Source: Psococerastis gibbosa (lineage: Eukaryota; Arthropoda; Insecta; Psocodea; Psocidae). From it: a stretch of 64,000 nucleotides of DNA. Numbering within the stretch: the stretch's first letter is position 1; every line of letters starts with the position of its first letter. Below the pieces are notes generated by a model that made no database searches, was not told where the DNA came from, and worked only from the letters and a program-made list of their open reading frames with translations. Below are positions 31,751-42,658 of the stretch, piece after piece. Position numbers and translations under genes: made by a program. The DNA lies in contig OZ020487.1 of assembly GCA_963971405.1 (NCBI GenBank), forward strand, positions 17,457,344-17,521,343, written 5' to 3'.

Positions 31751-32615
31751 GCTTTCCAATTTATACGTAGTATAAGGAAAGGTTTGTGACGGTCCAAATT
31801 TTCGATTCCGAGATTTCAACGGAATTACACGTTTTGAGGTCCCAGGAACCCAAAAAAGTGGTTTTTACGAAATGTCTGTCTGTCTGTCTCTAGTTCTGTC
31901 TGTTCATCAATTTCCGGGCAAACTACTCCGTCGATTTTGATGAAATTTAGCTTGTACCTTCACAAAAATCATACCTCGAGACCATTTTTTTTTCTTGGAC
32001 TAACTTAATTTGGGGGGGGGGGGTTTATTCTCTAAAAACTCCAAAAAACGTCTAAAAAAATTATTTCTCAAAAACGGCTACGACGATTTCTTTTAAATTC
32101 ACATATATTGTAGTCGTTATTAATGTTGACAAAATGCGGGGGTCGCTTGCCCCTTGATAGTGTGCTTCTGGGGGGAAAAAAATAAAAATAACTAAATTTT
32201 AATGAAAAATTACTAAAAAATAATTTTTCTGCGAAACCTTTCTATCGATGATTTCTACCTTCAGGCATGTTTTAGGTGATTAATTGAGTAACGAAACCGG
32301 ACAGGTTACTTGCCCAAAAACTATTTGGTTTTGTGCAAAAAAATGTTTTTTTTGAAAAAATGATAGAAAATTCACGCTCAAATGCATTGCGTGCCCTGCC
32401 ATTATTGCTGTGTGGTAATGTGTTGCTCTGACCTATCAAGAGTTTACCTCACCTTCAGTGACGTCAGATGGACAACCCCCCCCCCCCCCCCCCGGAGATA
32501 TCGGAAATTTAACCATAGGAAAATTATTTACCATGAGATTACTCATTTTCTCTATCTACAAATTTTGATAAATTGGAAAGCATGTTCGAGTAAACTCGGA
32601 CCGGTTCTTTACGAC
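31751..32615 (+). mobile_element. ~830-bp non-autonomous inverted-end element, full copy
   Basis: Starts GCTTTCCAATTTATACGTAG and ends near ATAAATTGGAAAGCATGTTC, so the ends are inverted repeats of about 14 bp; family similarity extends about 30 bp further to GGACCGGTTC. Landmarks: ACGGAATTACACGTTTTGAG, (CTGT)n, GGGCAAACTACTCCGTCGAT, G-run, AAACGGCTACGACGATTTCT, GGAAATTTAACCATAGGAAA. No ORF. Superfamily not assigned. A matching copy lies at 41,826-42,658 in reverse. Confidence 0.85.
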
Positions 32616-33267
32616 ATAGTGCCAGGCCTGCTGGTGTAAATTTAATAATACAATAGTTTATAAAAAGCAAGCAGGTTTAATAAAATAAAAAATTAAAATT
32701 AAAAATTATGGTTAATAATAAAAATGTAATCCTGCTACAATATTTTAAACAAACCAGTGTGATGCGGCAATAGAAGCTGCTATTAGGAAGAATGAAAATC
32801 GGCAGTAACTGTAACTCACAAAGAACCTTGGTGTAAACAAGGGGACTTGCAACAAACGTGCAGAACATCCATGGTCGAATTTTCAACCACCAAGACAACT
32901 GATCAGAAAAGGTAGACGCAACAGGGGTTCAGATGGAATCTACTAGTCCTGGTACCAATCTAACAAATCATGAAAAATAGTCACGCAATCTTTTATTATA
33001 CGGGCTTTCTTGAGAAATTATGCTAGCCGAAACCTTTGTTGGGAAGAGTAGCGTTTTAGGTATAGAAAATTAATTGTAATATTGCTGAAAGTGGCGATGA
33101 CCTACTTTTCCGAAGGTATTGTATAAAAATGGAGAACCTGAACTTAACTGTATAAGTTATATATAAGAATTTTGTTAATCTTTTGCAAACACATATTAAT
33201 GGACCAGATGATGGATGAAATACAATAAATTATTATTGTCAGGTATTAATAATATTAACAAAAATGT
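32616..33267. other. unannotated stretch
   Basis: Strongly AT-rich; no feature recognised. Confidence 0.4.
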
Positions 33268-33700
33268 CCTGAAGAACTTTTATGATCCTAGACCCGCTTG
33301 AAGAGGCCCATTGGTCACATGTCCAATGCCAATGACCCTAATATGGATTTATGTCATAATTTATATTGATTTTTTATGCATTTTTGGCCATTGGCAAACT
33401 GATGCCAACTAGTATACGTCTTCGGTGTCATTCCACACCGGCCAGGGAAGTAGCTATAGGGGGGGGGGGGGGGGGAGCTTCTCCTCCCCACCAGAATTTG
33501 GTAAAACGCGAAAGTTAGTAATTTGCCTTTGCTCAGTTGGCAAAAACAGAGTTCCATACAAAGAAAAAAACTAAATAAAGTTGCCTTGGCTACTCCCCTC
33601 CCCTGGCACCGGCTACAAGCTATAATGCTGGACAAGCTGAGACAAGCTTACCACTGACCCAATGAGGCATGACTTAACCAAGTACAGATACGAATTAAAT
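33268..33700 (+). repeat. interspersed family D copy with a nested MITE
   Basis: Family landmarks (AAGAACTTTTATGATCCTAG, GCATTTTTGGCCATTGGCAA, CGGCTACAAGC, GACAAGCTTACCA, CATGACTTAACCAAGTACAG) are split by a 163-bp hAT-like MITE at 33,443-33,605. The uninterrupted target is seen at 51,566-51,585. Confidence 0.88.
33443..33605 (+). mobile_element. nested hAT-like MITE, 8-bp TSD
   Basis: Ends CAGGGAAGTAGC and GGCTACTCCCCTCCCCTG. Flanks ACACCGGC (33,435-33,442) and GCACCGGC (33,606-33,613) match 7 of 8, and the related empty site at 51.57 kb reads ACACCGGC once. G-run at the left end. Confidence 0.92.
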
Positions 33701-33826
33701 TAGGCATTAACTAAGGCAATATATACCCGGGTATTTTGAATCCTATAAGGTAAGTATTGTAAGTAAGTAAAAAATTAAAAAGAACGAAACACGTTTTGGT
33801 ATTTTTTTTACTAGGCATTTTCCTAA

Positions 33827-33914
33827 GGCGCTTATTAAAGACAGTCTCAAAATGTCTGCTACCACGTCAATACCACATTTACTATTGACTATTGACGAAG
33901 GTGGAATATGCGCC
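33827..33914. mobile_element. short PIF/Harbinger-like MITE, TAA duplication
   Basis: GGCGCTTATT and AATATGCGCC ends, TAA on both sides; interior ATGTCTGCTACCACGTCAAT is shared with 28,221-28,599. Confidence 0.72.
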
Positions 33915-34681
33915 TAATTGGTAGAACGTTTGTTTGAAATAATAATGAATAAACAACGATAAATTTCTAAAAATAAATAGATAAACACCTAATGCTTTGC
34001 TTACACACCAGACTTAATGGATTCAAATTGGCGGATGACAGTACCTGTCTAATATAGAGCCCTAGCATTAACAGTACTTAGTTTATCTCTGTATAAAAAT
34101 GGCCCCATCAAAAGATGGTCGGGGGGGGGGGGGGGACTTCGTTTAGCTACTACAACAATATATGCAATAACTGACAAGTCTATGCCACAAGAAGACGAAC
34201 CAAGAAAGAAAGAAAGAAAATTGTCTTTATTTTCACATAGACTCACACTTACAATTAACCCATTATCGTATAGTTACATTTTAATAGCTTTTCTAAATGT
34301 TCAGTAATGACATTTTAACCGTGCAATGCTTTAATGTGTGCGAAAATGATGACAAAGCAAATTTAATAATGACCTACAACAGCGGCAGCATCTCATTACT
34401 GGCATCATGCCACGACCTTGACCTTGCAAAAAGTTTGGCCGTAGTTTAAGTTCAAGAAAATTCTCTCCGTTTTTCTCCAGCAGTCGCGTCAATCTCATTC
34501 AATTATTGCTCTCCACTGTTTCCTTATTTCCTCATAAACCCGCCAAGCAAAGTTGGAAATGTCAGCTTTAATTTTTGCACCGCTCTTTATTTTCGAAACT
34601 CCTTCTCTGTATTTTCGCTCAACCTGTACGTAAGGGTATTGTAATACGCATTCATTGGTAAGGGTCACTAGTGGATCCAGC
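33915..34681. other. unannotated stretch with a retroposon tail
   Basis: G-run at 34,121. At 34,204-34,260 a minus-strand retroposon 3' end is seen: (TTTC)n after AATAAAGACAATTTTC; the same tail recurs at 62,396-62,480. Nothing else recognised. Confidence 0.5.
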
Positions 34682-34901
34682 CAAGGGCGACGCCCGGGAG
34701 GGTCAGGTGGGTGCCACTGCCCCCCCCCCCCTAGACAACCCACTGCCCCCCTAAGCAATCCACTGCCCCCCCTAGAGCCTGCTACTGCTCTACTATTACA
34801 TGCTAAGCTATAATCATTCTTTTACGAAAAGACTTTTTAAGGGGGTGGGGGACCTACCTTCTGCCCCCCCCCCCCTAGCTGAAATACTAGCGGTACCCTT
34901 G
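34682..34901. mobile_element. hAT-like MITE with C tracts, exact 8-bp TSD
   Basis: Ends CAAGGGCGACGC and GCGGTACCCTTG; GATCCAGC at 34,674-34,681 and 34,902-34,909. The interior carries several C-runs and a G-rich segment. Confidence 0.88.
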
Positions 34902-35199
34902 GATCCAGCTATGCGCTAATGGAGTTAATGAGTTAGGTTAGAGAAGAGAGAGGGGGGGGGGCTTCTCTAACTCTAACTCACACTAGATAAAACGCACTTT
35001 CACATTTTTTCAACATTTCCACGCATCCTACGGCAGCCACACACTGGGCTACCAGGCTACTATAGGCGCAGAGCGTTGGAACTTTCTAGCATAGAGCTAT
35101 ACCTTCATAGTAGTATCGAAGTGACGGCTATGGAAATATTAAATGAGTACGGGGTGAAGCATCCCCCCCCCCCCCAGAATGCAAGGCCTTTGAATACAC

Positions 35200-35438
35200 G
35201 GTAACCTCCTTGTTATAACCAAAATTAGAGGGTATAGAAAAACTGGACTTGGCGGGATTCGAACCCACGATCTACGCCTAACCAGGGCGTTGTCTTTAGA
35301 GGGAACTGCACTTGTCGGGGCTTGTGGTGGTCCAGCGGTAATACAAAGCCTCGGTTAGGCACATATCGTGGGTTCAAATCCCGCCAAGCCCAGTTTTTTT
35401 CTATATCCTCTAATTTTGGTTGTAACGAGGAGGTTACC
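35200..35438. mobile_element. foldback element built on inverted tRNA-like sequences
   Basis: Arms run from GGTAACCTCCTTGTTATAAC inward through AAAACTGGACTTGGCGGGAT to ACGATCTACGCCTAACC, and the inverse on the right. Each arm carries a tRNA-like unit in opposite orientation; the left one is degraded in its 5' half. A relative lies at 53,696-53,966. Confidence 0.85.
35318..35391 (+). other. tRNA-like sequence (right arm)
   Basis: Seven-base acceptor pairing GGGCTTG/CAAGCCC is perfect, and the T-arm GTGGG-TTCAAAT-CCCGC has five pairs. A D-arm-like GGTCCAGCGGTAATAC and a GCC-TCGGTTA-GGC anticodon-region hairpin are present, but the loop lacks U33 in its normal place and the stem is short, so it is not called a working tRNA gene. 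Confidence 0.6.
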
Positions 35439-35509
35439 TCTTCAACCATAGCCAGTTAAATGCCAGTGTTACATTGTTATATACTGTATATATCATATAA
35501 AGTCAGGTC

Positions 35510-35699
35510 AGGACATGTAGAGTAGTGGTATAGACTGGAACTTTCACCGGAAAGGTTGTTGGTTCGAGTCCCACACTTGGTACATTTTCTGGCCATGCTT
35601 CGGAGGGCATGTAAAGCAGGTGGCCCCGAGTGTTCCTAGTTGAGTGCAGCTAGGTTGGCTTAGTAATAGAACAAAAAAGTCCTTATTTATTTATTTATA
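35510..35699 (+). mobile_element. tRNA-derived SINE, copy 5 (internal deletion)
   Basis: Starts AGGACATGTAGAGTAGTGGT and ends in (TTTA)n. About 30 bp between GAGTG and CAGCTAGGTTGGC are missing relative to copy 3. Confidence 0.9.
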
Positions 35700-36590
35700 G
35701 TATGAAGTACTATCTTGTTTATTTAAAAATTTTAATCATAAGAAAGGTTTTTGATTTATTTCAGATAAAAAACGGCGAGTTGGAAAGCTGAAAAATTTAA
35801 ATAATAAATGCTATAATATAGCAATCTGTAGAATACAGCGTTGCCTTTATGGCTTCATGCATTGAAGCAAGTAATTAAAGTGAGTTTACTAAGCTAAAGT
35901 CTTCACTCTATCATTGAACCTCGTGACTATAAACTTCCCCATCCACTAGTTCAGCCCCCCCCCCCTCCAAAAATTCCTAGATCCACTAGAGGTGCAATAA
36001 GCCACAATGCGTCCATTACAATCTCTTCAAAAAGCTTTATTGGCTAGTTTCTAGTTAGGCTACAGTTCTTGTATACACGCCACTCATACCATATTCTACT
36101 TTCTTCACACAAAAACACAAGGCTCTTTATTGCCCCCTATCTTCCCTGGCAACGTCTTTGATGGCTGAATGATGAGTGTGACTGCTACAAAGGTAAGGAT
36201 TTTAGTGTGTATAGGGCTTAAGAATAAGAATAAGAATGTCAATAGCTCAAAATATAAGAAAAGATCTCACCCTCAATAGTAAAGCGGGGCTGCAGGTCAG
36301 TGAATTCGCCGGACAGACGGATTAGTGACTGGGGTCGCAGCCCGCAGGTTTTTGTGCACTTGTCCAAACACTTTTCAAATGGACCGGAATTTCTGACCCA
36401 GGGACCCTTCTGCCTGTCTTCAGCTTGCCACGACCTTTTTGAAATTCTTTGTCTTATTAATAATTCTGTTACTGTTACCAATATAATTTTAAGAGGAGGC
36501 TGATGGTAATTATTGGCCACACCCGGATCTCCCCAAAATCTGAATGTTCCCTTTTTCTTTAATTTAATATACGTACAGTAAGTAATAAGG
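35700..36590. other. unannotated stretch
   Basis: C-run at 35,957. Segment 36,290-36,500 is open in several frames but shows no recognised protein. Confidence 0.4.
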
Positions 36591-36592
36591 AT

Positions 36593-36658
<66 letters not shown>
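36591..36658. repeat. (AAT)n microsatellite
   Basis: About 22 uninterrupted ATA/AAT triplets; it produces a poly-Ile artefact frame on the minus strand. Confidence 0.97.
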
Positions 36659-36659
<1 letters not shown>

Positions 36660-36858
36660 TATAATAACAATTTGTTAATTGTCACTAGCTTATAATGCTT
36701 AAATATAATATGGTTTTAGTTGCGTATTGAATAAAATTAAAAATGTTCGATTTTGGAGTGATCCAGGGGTGGCCATACCTAATTTACAGTCAGCTTCCTC
36801 TGTACTGTAAAATAATGAGTTTATCAACAATTACATATGGTTTGATGTTGAATCCTTA

Positions 36859-37013
36859 CAATGCCGTACCCACCCAGGGGGGGGGGGTTGTTAGAGGGTT
36901 CCAACCCCCCTCGGCAGATAGCTTTGAAAAAAGTAATCTCATGCATCGTGGTTAAAATTCTAACACACGCAACAAACCCCCCCCTCCCCCTAAAAAATCT
37001 GGGTACGGCCATG
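36859..37013. mobile_element. hAT-like MITE (CAATGCCGTACCC variant)
   Basis: Ends CAATGCCGTACCCACC and GGGTACGGCCATG; flanks AATCCTTA and AATCCTGG match 6 of 8. G-run and C-runs near the ends. Confidence 0.83.
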
Positions 37014-37021
37014 AATCCTGG

Positions 37022-38189
37022 AATATTTTCTACACATTACTTTCATCGCCAATGAAACTGACTAGCCACATGCACACAGTATCCTATTTAATGAATTATA
37101 CGAGTAAATCCGATGCTGCTGCGAGCAGTGGATAATGATAAAAATGGTAGGGAACCATAAAGTTTGTAAACTTTGTTAGCGCAACTTGAAATAACTTCAG
37201 CACTTTTTAAAAGCAGCACGCCAGCAACCCCCTTTTCAACCGCAGATCTGCCACTAGGAATTATTATTACAAGTCACGGAGTGGAGGAGCTAAGCTTTTA
37301 AACATCTCTTCAAAAGACAAAGGCGAAAAATAAAAGGAATGACCCCACGTGACGATAAGACAAACATAGGCAAGTTTTGCCCTTTGTGAATAAAGGTCAT
37401 CGTGACAATGGGGACAGACAAAATGAAATTACCAAAGCCGATTGGGACGAGTGATAAAAAGCGAGTCAAAAGAAAAACTTTACAATCCCGGAGCTTTGGT
37501 CCATGTAGGATGCTATTATCCCACCCCTATATCTCGAGACCATGCAACTTCTTGAAACTTTTCGAACCACGGCCATAACTCGATCTTACAAACTATCTGC
37601 CAACTTTGCTTTGCAGGTAAATTGTTCCTTTTCGCTTTCCCTCGACAAAGTTGGAAATCTCTGCAGCCATCGTCGAGTTGTTTTCCTTGTTCTCCTGTTG
37701 TCAACCCCTCTTCTTATACTTCCTAATTTATATTTACGCCTAGCGACTTCCTTTTAATAATCTGCGCAATGTTAAAATTCACGTCTAAATTTTTCTACAG
37801 ATTACTTGCGGGCTATAATTTACATTGAATTTTACTGTTATATCGTCCTACTAACTGCTAATACGATTATAAAAGAAAACCCTTTCGGGTTGCACGCATT
37901 AGAAAATGCCAGCAATTATGCTGCATTATATGCAAGAACAATTCTTAGACTTCAAATACTCAGCATCTGTGACTTCTGTCAGGCATGTCATGGGAGCTTT
38001 GGATGGGTTTTGAATTGGGAAGTTTGCCGAACAGCAATTTAAACAATAAGAATAGTCCTAACTTTATTAACAATAGCAATATACAGCCATTCAAATATTT
38101 AATAATGACTAAGTCGTTAAAATTAAACAGTCTTTTTATATAAAGGATTCGCTCTCTAGCTCTAGCTTCCGATTTGAAAACAACTACAG
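37022..38189. other. unannotated stretch
   Basis: Moderate GC content at 37,500-37,740 with overlapping open frames on both strands, none recognised. No repeat of the window recurs here. Confidence 0.4.
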
Positions 38190-38197
38190 GGTGTAAA

Positions 38198-38493
38198 CAG
38201 GCGCGGATCTAGAATGAGACCAAGGACGGGGCTAAGATTAAATACGAATAAAAAAGATGGATTCCAATTTATTTTTTTTTTGAAAAATAGGGCTGAAATA
38301 TTCGGGTTTTACGCATTTTTAGAGCAATAATGGTTTTATATTATAGGGAATTAATACAATTGAGCACAAAGGGGGCTGGGGGGGTCTCCCCCGGGAGAAA
38401 AATAGTGAAAAATAGTAATGAAATAGTGGGGTTCTACGCTTTTTGAGGAACCTAATGGGGGGGGGGGCTATAGCCCCCATAGATCCGCACCTG
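38198..38493. mobile_element. hAT-like MITE (CAGG..GGATC ends), exact 8-bp TSD
   Basis: Ends CAGGCGCGGATCTA and TAGATCCGCACCTG, flanked by GGTGTAAA at 38,190-38,197 and 38,494-38,501. Contains GGGTTTTACGCATTTTTAGA, T-run and G-runs. Confidence 0.93.
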
Positions 38494-38501
38494 GGTGTAA
38501 A

Positions 38502-38867
38502 GGTATAAAGACAAAATATGTAGTCCGAAAGCAACAGCTATGTTACACTAATAACGCCGCAACCCCAAGGACAACTTTAATAACATTCGACACTGTTTAT
38601 AAGTAATGGGGAGGAGGGGGTGGCTGTTTATTTTCGGAAACAGACAAAAAACTACCCCTCTGAACGGTAGACTAAATAAAGCGACCGTGGTAAGCGCATC
38701 AAGTGTGGGCCATGCTGTATGCGAAGAAATTAGGCTGCAGCGGATATAAACAACATCGCCATGGTTCACACCGCTCGTATCTTGCAGCTACTGTTGGACC
38801 AGCCAGGCATTGAAACAAACGAATCACCGAGTTTGTTCGATTTTATCAATGCTTGCTTATGATGTAC
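38502..38867. other. unannotated stretch
   Basis: No recognised feature. Confidence 0.4.
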
Positions 38868-38870
38868 TTA

Positions 38871-39004
38871 CGCAGCTATTCCACTAGTCAATAATCCGTC
38901 ATTTGTGCTTCAATAATTGATGAGATTTTTTTAGATATAAAAACAAAAATCTCAACAATTATTGATGCACAAATGACGGAATATTGACAAGTGGAATAAC
39001 CGCC
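38871..39004. mobile_element. PIF/Harbinger-like MITE, TTA duplication
   Basis: Left CGCAGCTATTCCACTAGTCA and right GACAAGTGGAATAACCGCC are inverted over about 55 bp with few mismatches, TTA on both sides. Confidence 0.82.
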
Positions 39005-39166
39005 TTATGGAGTACTGAATTTAAACAATAATTGCTTCGTTCGTTTTAATGTCTGGTCCAACTGTTGGTGTCTACACTCTACAGCATAACTATTATATAT
39101 ATTATATTATTATGTATACGAGTAACTGGTTAGTTATAGGCGAATTCTGCTACCTTCCTCTATTTA

Positions 39167-39301
39167 GGCGGGGTTTCCATTCCACATACGTCAATCGTCA
39201 ATGAAAATTATGAAATTGAAGGTTTAGCAGACATTAAAGACATACTGAAAATTCTGTTACCACGTTTTCCGTTGACGATTGACGTATGTGGAAACCCCGC
39301 C
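39167..39301. mobile_element. PIF/Harbinger-like MITE relative
   Basis: GGCGGGGTTTCCATTCCACA with CGTCAATCGTCAATG on the left is inverted on the right. Flanks are TTA and TTT, so the duplication is imperfect. Interior TAGCAGACATTAAAGAC matches the family. Confidence 0.75.
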
Positions 39302-39365
39302 TTTTTAGTACGATAGGCGTGTGTATATGCAATGTTCGGTATACAGACATGTACCAGACATTTAT

Positions 39366-39426
39366 AGAGTAGTGGTATGGACTCTGACTTTCACTCAGGT
39401 TGATGGTTCGAATCCATCACCTGTTA
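39366..39426 (+). repeat. isolated SINE head / tRNA-like promoter
   Basis: TAGAGTAGTGGTATGG and CTCTGACTTTCAC match the SINE head, but the T-arm reads GATGG-TTCGAAT-CCATC with five perfect pairs, better than in the full SINE copies. No SINE body follows. Confidence 0.6.
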
Positions 39427-40109
39427 TGTTTTTAATTAAGAAGTAATGGGATTTCACACGCAGCAAAAAAAATTGATTTTACAGACGAATCCTATTCAAA
39501 AAACTAATATCAGGGGGTCCGGGGAATTTTGTTTTTTAAAAAGTAGACCCGTTTGCATTTAGGAGTACCTACTTAAAAGTACAAATTTTTCATTTGGCTG
39601 AACAATTGCCGATTAAATCTACTTCTTATTGCCAGATTTTTCAGGCGGTCATGACCACCTCCCCCTAAATCCTCCAGTGACTATATTATAGTACACACGA
39701 TACTATTAGAGTATAGGGTACAAATTCCAATTTCTTCAAACTTCAACAATCCCCACACTTTTGCCTTTTACATCAGTTTTGTTTTGTCAACTGTTTTTTT
39801 CCCGTGGAAACTTATAAAAGAGGGCATCAGAAAGAAATTCGACTCCTTGTTGAAACTATTTTAAAGTTGTTTGTTTCGCATTTTGTGTTTTTCTCGAAAT
39901 AAACCATATCTTTCTCCACTATTCTTGAGAATTGACAAAACTCTCAGTTCCTGACGATTGAACGGTTTTATTTTGTGACATTTGATATTTAAGAATTTGA
40001 TAAGATTAAATAATTTAATTGCATCGACTTTTCCAACATTTCTCATTAAATTAAATTAATCTTACACATATCCCTATTTTGTGGGGTTGGTGAACCTTGT
40101 ATACGCCAC
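39427..40109. other. unannotated stretch
   Basis: No gene supported; the AGGCGGTCATGACCACCTCC word near 39,645 may be a decayed G-tract MITE end. Confidence 0.35.
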
Positions 40110-40299
40110 CAAGGCCGTAGCCAGATTTTTTTTTTTTTTTTGGGGGGGGGGGGGGGTTAGAAATTTCATTGGGTATTACATAGTGGTTTTTATTTTTCCT
40201 CTAAAAATCCGATTCTATCTAGTATGAAGCCATTTCATTTCGGGGGGGGGGGGGGGGGGGGGTTGAACCCCCATGAACCCCCCCTTGGCTACGGCCATG
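40110..40299 (-). mobile_element. hAT-like MITE (CAAGGCCGTAGCC family), reversed
   Basis: Ends CAAGGCCGTAGCCAGA and CTTGGCTACGGCCATG. The interior is the reverse complement of the 12,921 and 17,307 copies (CAAAATCCGATTCTCT-type segment). T-run plus G-run left, longer G-run right. Flanks TACGCCAC and TACGCACG fit only partly. Confidence 0.85.
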
Positions 40300-40856
40300 T
40301 ACGCACGCCACTGATTACTGGGACTAAGACCAACTGCTCGCTGATAATTAAATCAGAAGTTGTCCCATACATTGGGGTTGGTAAAAGTGGGCAATTTTGA
40401 CAGCCAGATATTTAATTGTTGGACAGTTGCTGTCAACGATGAGTCGGCAGATACAGGATTTCCATTGGAGGGTGGCGGGGGGGGGGGGGGGGGGGGGCAC
40501 TTGCATCCTTCTTTTTCCCCGCTAGTGCAATTGACTTGCAAATCTGCACTTTTTTTTCGTATTAATTTTGTTATTATTGATTATTGATTGTGATTAAGGG
40601 TTCTTCAGGGACTTATAGGTTAAAGAGGCTACCATTCTTGGCGTAGTGCTGGTAACATAATGCACAGGAAAGGCTTAGATTGTGCGTTAGAACCCACCAG
40701 TGTCCAGTTTTTCTTGAATCTCAATATTTTCGGATAATTGTTAAGGTACACGTAGTGTAGACAATTCATCATAATTCGTTTGTACCAATCTGTTTTTCAG
40801 TAACTTGTTTGTCGTTTGCTTCTTTGCAATAGGGAACCTTACGCGCCGACTCAAAT
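40300..40856. other. unannotated stretch
   Basis: G-run of about 21 bases at 40,477-40,497. No gene recognised. Confidence 0.4.
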
Positions 40857-41064
40857 TGACGAAGCAGTAGAAGCCGGGATGATAGGCCGTGGTCGTTCTG
40901 AAAGCGTACTTCCAAACATTTCGTCAGCATCTGCGATCGACATCTTCAGTGGAACAGAGTAGACTTCTAAGATTGTATTTTGTAGGCTCAGCAGCAAGCT
41001 GCAGATGTTGACGAAATGTACGCTGTCAGAACGACCACGGCCTATCATCCCGGATGCTTCGTCA
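40857..41064. mobile_element. foldback MITE, TGACGAAGCA ends
   Basis: Left arm TGACGAAGCA, then CCGGGATGATAGGCCGTGGT and CGTTCTGA, CATTTCGTCA; the right arm is the inverse over about 70 bp. Short asymmetric spacer, no ORF, target duplication not found. Confidence 0.85.
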
Positions 41065-41825
41065 CGTAACTGCGGCCGTGAAAGCCTTTGTAATAATATC
41101 GACTCAAAATTAATTCGTCAAATGAAAGGACTTTAAAAGGTCCTTGGAAAATTCCCAATGAAGCATAACATGCTTAAATTTCAAAATTCCAAGATTAATC
41201 TCTTCCCCTTCTCCCCAACATTTACAGACATTTATCCAGAACTATGAGGATGTATTAATTAAGCTTCACGTGGTTTTTGGTACTTTGGCATGATGAACGA
41301 GCTTGCATTGATATTGATATCACTTGATTGAAGTTTGAACGCATAAGTGTTTCTCCAAAACTTTTCATAATTATATTGTAAAATATTGGCATAATGATAA
41401 TCCCACTTTATTTAACGCATCGTATTATCACTATTGTCTATTTCTATTATAATCGTATTGTAGCGGTAAGCAGTTAAACTAGGGTCCGAGGACATTAGGA
41501 TAGGAAGGAAGACTGGGCATGTGAGGTCCTCGCTACTGAAGTAGGCATCTACTGATTTTTCCTGGGAGCTGGAGCCACAACAAGTAGAACGCAATTTCTT
41601 TAGCGAGTTCTTCTCACGCGCCTATAGTCTTCCTAGTGGTCGTAAACAAAGCTCATTAGTCCGATCCTCGTTTACCATTTTCCATTTTCCCGAATCCCAC
41701 CAAGGCCAGTTTTTCTATATCCTCTAAGTTTCGGTCAATTACGTACCATTTATTTATCGCAGGGGGGCAGTTGACCTTCACTGCGACCCCAAATGATGTC
41801 CCTGGGTGAATTAGAAAGAACTGGT
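41065..41825. other. unannotated stretch with a tRNA-hairpin fragment
   Basis: 41,690-41,740 (CGAATCCCACCAAGGCCAGT, TTTCTATATCCTCTAA) is the outer half-arm of the tRNA-like foldback family. No gene recognised. Confidence 0.5.
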
Positions 41826-42658
41826 CCGAGTTAACTCGAACATGCTTTCCAATTTATCAAAATTAGTAGATAGAGAAAACGAGTAATTTCATGGTAAATA
41901 ATTTTCCTATGGTTAAATTTCCGATATCTCGGGGGGGGGGGGGGTTGTCCATCTAACGTCACTGGAGGTGAGGTAAATTCTAGATAGGTCAGACCAACAC
42001 AGCAATAATGGCAGAGCACGCAATGCATTTGAGCGTGAATTTTCTATCATTTTTTCCACAAAACCAGAAAGTTTTTTGCGAAAGCAACCTGTCCGGTTTC
42101 GTTACTCAATTTAACACCTAAAACATGCCTGAAGGTAGAAATCACCGATCGGAAGGTTCAGCAGAAAAATTATTTTTTAGTCATTTTTCATGAAAATTGA
42201 GTTATTTTTATTTTTTTACCCCCAGAAGCAAACTATTAAGGGGCAAGCGACCCCCCGCATTTTGTTAACATTAATAACGACTACAATATACGTGAATTTA
42301 AAAGAAATCGTTGGAGCCGTTTTTGAGAAATAATTTTTTTAGACGCTTTTTTTGGAGTTTTTTGAGAATAAAACCCCCCGAATTGAGTTAGCCCAAAATA
42401 ATAAAAAATGGCCTTGAGGTATGATTTTTGTAAATCTACATGCCAAATTTCATCAAAATCGACCGAGTAGTTTGCCCGGAAATCGACGCACAGACAGGCA
42501 GACATACATACAGACAGACATACATACAGACAGACATTTCGTAAAAACCACTTTTTTGGGTTCCTGTGACCTCAAAACGTGTAAATCCGTTGAAATCTCG
42601 GAATCGAAAATTTCGACCATCACAAAGCTTTCCTTATACTACGAATGAATTGGAAAGC
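41826..42658 (-). mobile_element. ~830-bp non-autonomous inverted-end element, full copy, reversed
   Basis: Reverse complement of 31,751-32,615 along its length: GCTTTCCAATTTATCAAAAT at 41,844, G-run, AGAAATCGTTGGAGCCGTTT, CAGACAGACATACATACAGA, GAAATCTCGGAATCGAAAAT and ATTGGAAAGC at 42,649-42,658. Confidence 0.88.

Noticed and set aside
36239..36685. 148-codon minus frame
   Set aside because: Its first quarter is poly-Ile from the (AAT)n microsatellite and the rest has no recognised domain.
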